DNA from: CALMKX01 sp036274895
GTDB taxonomy: Bacteria; Acidobacteriota; Thermoanaerobaculia; Multivoradales; SZUA-115
Direction: 5' to 3'
DNA length: 64,000 nt
Assembly (NCBI GenBank): GCA_036274895.1
Contig: DASUEU010000004.1
Span: forward strand, 1 to 64,000
The first letter of the stretch is position 1. The number at the start of each line of letters is the position of its first letter. The notes beneath the pieces were generated by a model. The model searched no databases. It was not told the DNA's origin and saw nothing but the letters and a program-made list of their open reading frames with translations. Shown in pieces: positions 59,852 to 64,000 of this stretch. A program made the position numbers and the translations under genes.

Positions 59852-62329
59852 GTGGCCAGTCGTTCCGCGATGAGATCCCGCCGCCGGTCAGGACGCCTGG
59901 GCGAGGCGGCGCTCAACGAGGCGCAGCGCATCGCCAAGGTGGGCAGCTGGGAGCTCGACCTGTCCACCGGAGAGCTGCTCTGGTCGGACGAGGTCTACCG
60001 CATCTTCGAGGTCGGGCCGGGTGCCGAGGAACCCATCGCCGACGCTTTCCTGGCTCGCCTCCATCCCGACGATCGGGACGCCGTCCTCGAATCCCACCGC
60101 CAATCCCTGGCCGAGCGGACGATCGGCGAGGTCTCCTATCGGCTCCTGCTGCCCGACGGCCGAATCCGGTGGCTACGCCAACGCTGCGAGCACAGCTTCG
60201 ACGATGCGGGCCGGCCGTTGCGCTCGGTCGGCACCGTGCAGGATGTGACCGAGCAGAAGCAGGCCGAAGAAGCCGTGCGGGAGAGCGAACGACGGCTGCG
60301 CCGGGTCGAGTCGCTGGCGCGCATCGGCCACTTCGGATGGGACGTGCCGCGCCAGAGTTTCTGGTGGTCGCCGGGCACCTGGGAGCTGCACGGGCTGGAG
60401 CCGCGGGACGAGCCGGTCACCCTGGAGCTGATCCAGAGCCTGGTCCACCCGGAGGACTGGCCCCTGGTCGACGCGGCGATGCAGGCCGTCCTGGCGGGCG
60501 GCGAGCCGGCCGAGATCGAGTTCCGCCTCCGCCTACCGACCGGCATCGTGCGCTTCCTCGAAGGTCGGGGGGAGATCCAACTGGCCCGCCAGGGTCGGCC
60601 GATCTTGGTGACCGGCTTCCTCCAGGACGTCACTGAGCGCCGGGTCTCCGAGGAGCATCAACGCCTGGCTGCCAAGGTCTTCGAGCAGAGCCGCGAGGGC
60701 ATCTGCGTCACCGACGCCGATCGGCGGATCATCGCCGTCAACGAGGCATTCACCGAGATCACCGGCTACAGCCAATCGGATGTTCTGGGTGAGCACCCGA
60801 GGATCCTCTCCTCGGGCCACCACGACAGTGACTTCTACGACGCCATGTGGGGCCAGATAGACGCCACCGGGCACTGGCGCGGCGAGGTCACGGACCGCCG
60901 CAGGGACGGCAGCGTATTCGCCTGCTGGCTGTCGATCAGTCGATTGACGGACTCGAGCGGCCGAGTCACCAACTACATCGCCAACTTCAGCGACATTACG
61001 CTTCAAAAGGAGGCGCAGGCCCGCATCCAGTGGCTCGCCCATTTCGATCCTCTGACCAGCCTGCCCAACCGGGTCCTGCTCACCGATCGCATGAACCAGG
61101 CCATCCGTCAGGTCGAGCGAGCACAGCAGCCGCTGGCCCTGATGTTTCTGGACCTGGACCACTTCAAGAACGTCAACGACACTCTCGGGCACCGCAGCGG
61201 CGATGCCTTGCTGGTCGAGCTGGCCCAGAGGCTGGTGGCCGTGGTGCGCGACAGCGACACCGTCTCGCGCCTTGGCGGTGACGAGTTCATCCTGCTCCTG
61301 CCCGGAGCGGACGCCAGCGCCGCGGCGACCATCGCCGAGCATCTGCTCGCCGACATCGCCCGCCCCTTCCGGCTCAAGAGCTACGAGCTGACGGTCACTT
61401 CCTCGATCGGCATCGCGCTCTATCCCCTGGACGGCGCCGACTTCGAGACCCTGATGAAGTGTGCGGACACCGCCATGTACCGGGCCAAGAACCAGGGGCG
61501 CAACGCCTATCGCTTCTTCACCGCGGAGATGCAGGAACTGGCGGCTCGCCACCTGCTGCTCGAGGCCGAGCTGCGGCGGGCCCTGGACCGGGGCCAGCTC
61601 TACCTGCACTACCAGCCTCAGATGGCCCTCGGCTGCGGCCACATCCTCGGGGTCGAGGCCCTGCTGCGTTGGCGCCATCCCGAGCTGGGCCAGGTGCCGC
61701 CGACGGAGTTCATTCCCATCGCCGAGGATACCGGCCTGATCTTGGCCATCGGTGAGTGGGTGCTGCGCACCGCGGTGCGCCAGGTCAAGACCTGGCACGA
61801 CGAGGGCCTGCCCCCTCTGACCGTGGCCGTCAACCTGTCTGCGGTGCAGTTCCTCCAGCCGAACCTGCCGGAGCTGGTGCGGCGGGCCTTGATGGACGCC
61901 GAGCTGCCAGCGGAGCATCTCGAGCTCGAGCTGACCGAAACGGTGGCCACCCGGGACCCTCCGGCAGCGATGATCATGATGGCTGAGCTGCGAGGTCTCG
62001 GTGTGCGGCTCGCGCTCGATGACTTCGGCACCGGTCACGCCTCCCTGGCCTACCTGAAGCGATTCCGGGTCAACAAGCTGAAGATCGAGGGCACCTTCGT
62101 GCGCGATCTCGACCAAGACCCGGAAGACAAGGCGATCGTCCAGGCGATCCTCGGGCTCGCCCGGTCGCTCAACTTCCGGTGCAGCGCCGAGGGCGTCGAG
62201 ACGGCGGAGCAGCTCGAATACCTGCGGCAGCAAGGGTGTGACGAGGTCCAGGGCTACTACATCAGCCGGCCGGTGCCGGCCGAGGAGGTGCCGGCTCTGG
62301 TGAAGCAGCATGGAGAGCGGGTAGCCTAG
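59852..62329 (+). CDS. PAS-PAS-PAS-GGDEF-EAL cyclic-di-GMP signalling protein
   Basis: An 825-residue soluble protein with three PAS sensor domains (about 25-145, 150-265, 275-390). A GGDEF diguanylate-cyclase domain (about 395-555) has an intact RLGGDEF motif and DxLT-type linker (AHFDPLTSLPNRVLL). An EAL phosphodiesterase domain (about 570-820) has GVEALLRWRHP, a DDFGTGHASL loop and KIEGTFVRDL. Both catalytic motifs are complete, so it may make or degrade cyclic-di-GMP. No membrane segment is seen. GTG at 59852 has GGAGG 8 nt upstream. The PAS ligands are unknown. Confidence 0.95.
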   Translation: MASRSAMRSRRRSGRLGEAALNEAQRIAKVGSWELDLSTGELLWSDEVYRIFEVGPGAEEPIADAFLARLHPDDRDAVLESHRQSLAERTIGEVSYRLLLPDGRIRWLRQRCEHSFDDAGRPLRSVGTVQDVTEQKQAEEAVRESERRLRRVESLARIGHFGWDVPRQSFWWSPGTWELHGLEPRDEPVTLELIQSLVHPEDWPLVDAAMQAVLAGGEPAEIEFRLRLPTGIVRFLEGRGEIQLARQGRPILVTGFLQDVTERRVSEEHQRLAAKVFEQSREGICVTDADRRIIAVNEAFTEITGYSQSDVLGEHPRILSSGHHDSDFYDAMWGQIDATGHWRGEVTDRRRDGSVFACWLSISRLTDSSGRVTNYIANFSDITLQKEAQARIQWLAHFDPLTSLPNRVLLTDRMNQAIRQVERAQQPLALMFLDLDHFKNVNDTLGHRSGDALLVELAQRLVAVVRDSDTVSRLGGDEFILLLPGADASAAATIAEHLLADIARPFRLKSYELTVTSSIGIALYPLDGADFETLMKCADTAMYRAKNQGRNAYRFFTAEMQELAARHLLLEAELRRALDRGQLYLHYQPQMALGCGHILGVEALLRWRHPELGQVPPTEFIPIAEDTGLILAIGEWVLRTAVRQVKTWHDEGLPPLTVAVNLSAVQFLQPNLPELVRRALMDAELPAEHLELELTETVATRDPPAAMIMMAELRGLGVRLALDDFGTGHASLAYLKRFRVNKLKIEGTFVRDLDQDPEDKAIVQAILGLARSLNFRCSAEGVETAEQLEYLRQQGCDEVQGYYISRPVPAEEVPALVKQHGERVA

Positions 62330-62336
62330 GGCTACC

Positions 62337-64000
62337 ATGGCGTCACCGGCGGCGGACCGCACGCAGACCCACTTGCGCACCTGCACCCTCTGCGAGGCGA
62401 TGTGCGGCCTCGAGATCCGCCTCGAGCACGGTGAGATCACGGCCATCCGGGGCGATCGAGACGATCCCTTCAGCCGCGGCCACATCTGCCCCAAGGCCAC
62501 GGCGCTCGAGGATGTCCACCGCGACCCCGACCGCCTGCGCCAGCCGCTGAAACGCGTCGGCAGCGACTGGCAGCGGATCTCCTGGGAGGAGGCTCTCGCC
62601 GAGACCGCCGAGCGTCTCACCGAGGTGGGCCGCCGGCACGGCCGGGACGCCATCGCCGTCTACTTCGGCAACCCCACGGTGCACAACTGGGGCTCCGCCC
62701 TCTTCGGCCGCGAGCTGCCCCGGGCCCTGGGCACCCGCAACCGCTACTCCGCCACCTCGGTCGACCAGCTGCCGCACCACGTGGTGGCCAACTTCCTCTA
62801 CGGCCATCCCCTGCTGCTGCCGGTGCCGGACCTCGACCGCACGGCATTCCTGCTGCTGCTGGGCGCCAACCCCGTGGCCTCGAACGGCAGCCTGATGACT
62901 GCGCCGGACGTGACCCGGCGACTGAAGGCGATCCGCGAGCGGGGCGGGCGGCTGGTGGTGGTCGACCCCCGTCGCACCGAGACGGCGGCGATCGCGGACC
63001 AGCATCTGTTCATCCGGCCGGGCACGGACGCCCTGCTGCTGCTGAGCCTGCTCCACGTCATCCTCGAGGAGGGGCGGGCCCGACCGGGGCGGCTGCGGGA
63101 CCTGACGGACGGATGGCAGGCGGTGGCAGAGGTGGCCCGCCGATTTCCACCGGAGCGGGTTGCCGGGCCGGTGGGCATCGCGCCCGACGAGATCCGGGCC
63201 CTGGCTCGGGACTTCGCCGGCGCCGAAACCGCCGCCTGCTACGGCCGCATGGGGCTTTCCACCCAGGCGTTCGGCACCCTCTGTCAGTGGTTGACCCAAG
63301 TGCTGAACGTCGTCACCGGCAACCTGGATCGGGCCGGCGGCACGATGTTCACCCGCCCGGCCTTCGACCTGGTGAGGGAAAACCGCCGCGCCGACCCCAC
63401 GGGGCGCTTCGGCAAGCGCCGCACGCGGGTGCGGGGCCTGCCCGGCTTCGCGGGGGAGCTGCCGGTGGCGGCCCTGGCCGAGGAGATCCTCACCCCCGGG
63501 CCGGGGCAGGTGCGGGCCCTGGTCACGGCGGCCGGCAACCCGGTGCTCTCGACCCCCAACGGCCGGCAGCTCGAGCGGGCGCTCGAGGGCCTGGACTTCA
63601 TGGTCTCGATCGACTTCTACCTGAACGAGACCACCCGACACGCTCACCTGATCCTGCCGCCGACCTCGCCCCTCGAGCACGACCACTACGACCTGGTTTT
63701 CCACCTGTTGGCGATCCGCAATACCGCCAAGTACTCGCCGGCCCTGTTCGCACCCGAGCCGGGGGCGAAGCACGACTGGGAGATCTTCCTCGACCTGGCC
63801 GCCCGACTCGACCGCCGGCGCGGTTTCGCGAAGCTGGCCGCCTGGCCCGTGCAGGCGCTCCAGCGCCGCCTGGGGCCCCGGCTCCTGCTACGCCTGGCCC
63901 TTCGCTTCGGTCCGTGGGGACCAGGCTGGAACCCTCTCGGCGAGGGCCTCACCCTCGGCCGGCTGGAGAAGGCTCCCCACGGCATCGACCTCGGTGAGCT
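62337..64000 (+). CDS. Molybdopterin oxidoreductase, N-terminal part (truncated by window)
   Basis: About 554 residues of a DMSO-reductase-family enzyme; the 3' end is outside the window. The N-terminus CTLCEAMCGLEIRLE...GHICPKA supplies the four cysteines (C-x2-C-x3-C then C) of a [4Fe-4S] cluster. YFGNPTVHNWG, LLLLGANPVASNGS, VVVDPRRTETA, RPGTDALLLL and LTQVLNVVTGNLDRAGG are molybdopterin-guanine-dinucleotide-binding landmarks. No twin-arginine signal is visible, so it is probably cytoplasmic. Substrate is unassigned; formate-dehydrogenase-like and assimilatory types are possible. ATG at 62337, 7 bp after the GGDEF-EAL gene. Confidence 0.92.
   Translation, partial: MASPAADRTQTHLRTCTLCEAMCGLEIRLEHGEITAIRGDRDDPFSRGHICPKATALEDVHRDPDRLRQPLKRVGSDWQRISWEEALAETAERLTEVGRRHGRDAIAVYFGNPTVHNWGSALFGRELPRALGTRNRYSATSVDQLPHHVVANFLYGHPLLLPVPDLDRTAFLLLLGANPVASNGSLMTAPDVTRRLKAIRERGGRLVVVDPRRTETAAIADQHLFIRPGTDALLLLSLLHVILEEGRARPGRLRDLTDGWQAVAEVARRFPPERVAGPVGIAPDEIRALARDFAGAETAACYGRMGLSTQAFGTLCQWLTQVLNVVTGNLDRAGGTMFTRPAFDLVRENRRADPTGRFGKRRTRVRGLPGFAGELPVAALAEEILTPGPGQVRALVTAAGNPVLSTPNGRQLERALEGLDFMVSIDFYLNETTRHAHLILPPTSPLEHDHYDLVFHLLAIRNTAKYSPALFAPEPGAKHDWEIFLDLAARLDRRRGFAKLAAWPVQALQRRLGPRLLLRLALRFGPWGPGWNPLGEGLTLGRLEKAPHGIDLGE

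Overview
The window looks like chromosome from a GC-rich, Gram-negative, plant-polymer-degrading heterotroph. A TonB-dependent outer-membrane receptor, several lipobox lipoproteins, a sigma-54 response regulator and a DUF4861-GH105 enzyme all point to a diderm. The mix (ABC permease/M1 peptidase fusion, archease-RtcB, large secreted subtilases, alkaline-phosphatase-superfamily proteins) recalls Acidobacteriota and neighbouring phyla, but that placement is inference; no rRNA is present. Many genes start with GTG or TTG and overlap the previous stop by four bases (ATGA, GTGA, TTGA), so translational coupling is widespread.

1-15720 is a pectin/galacturonate locus with two divergent operons. The minus-strand operon reads TonB receptor, LacI-type regulator, KDG kinase, KDPG aldolase, uronate isomerase UxaC, pectin methylesterase and a Gfo/Idh/MocA oxidoreductase. 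The plus-strand operon reads GH28 enzyme, KduI, KduD, DUF4861-GH105 hydrolase and a second short-chain dehydrogenase. A perfect 14-bp palindrome, TGCCATCGATGGCA, and a near copy lie in the 500-bp region between them and are the best candidate operators for the LacI-type protein. Together the genes demethylate and cleave pectin, import fragments and convert unsaturated or free galacturonate to KDG, KDPG and then pyruvate plus glyceraldehyde-3-phosphate. The reductase and dehydratase needed after UxaC (UxaB, UxaA) are not recognisable in the window.

15839-26240 holds an ABC ATPase with a permease/M1-peptidase fusion, three hairpin repeats, and two tandem secreted subtilisin-like proteases on the minus strand. 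26574-35785 is a minus-strand run: 2-oxoglutarate dehydrogenase E1, an ABC exporter, archease, RtcB, a PhzF/DEAD-box helicase fusion and a small CPXCG protein. The archease-RtcB-DEAD-box grouping resembles the animal RtcB/DDX1/archease RNA ligase complex. 36037-41064 is an Fbp-like ABC importer followed by an MFS transporter, then an initiator tRNA-fMet.

41374-50629 contains a small exported peptide, a TPR-like protein, a tandem-HTH-like protein, a DtxR-family regulator and a sigma-54 two-component operon with a lipoprotein (arranged like GlrR-GlrK-QseG). It ends with two unrecognised divergent genes. infC, at 50589-51149, starts with ATC and is not followed by rpmI-rplT.

52960-59296 is the most system-like uncharacterised cluster: a sulfotransferase, two alkaline-phosphatase-superfamily proteins of apparently opposite topology, a ribbon-helix-helix protein and a DUF106-like membrane protein. 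A mosaic of inverted repeats sits at the start of the second phosphatase gene. The window closes with an AAC(6')-like acetyltransferase, a PAS-GGDEF-EAL protein and a truncated molybdopterin oxidoreductase. No CRISPR array, transposase or prophage was seen.
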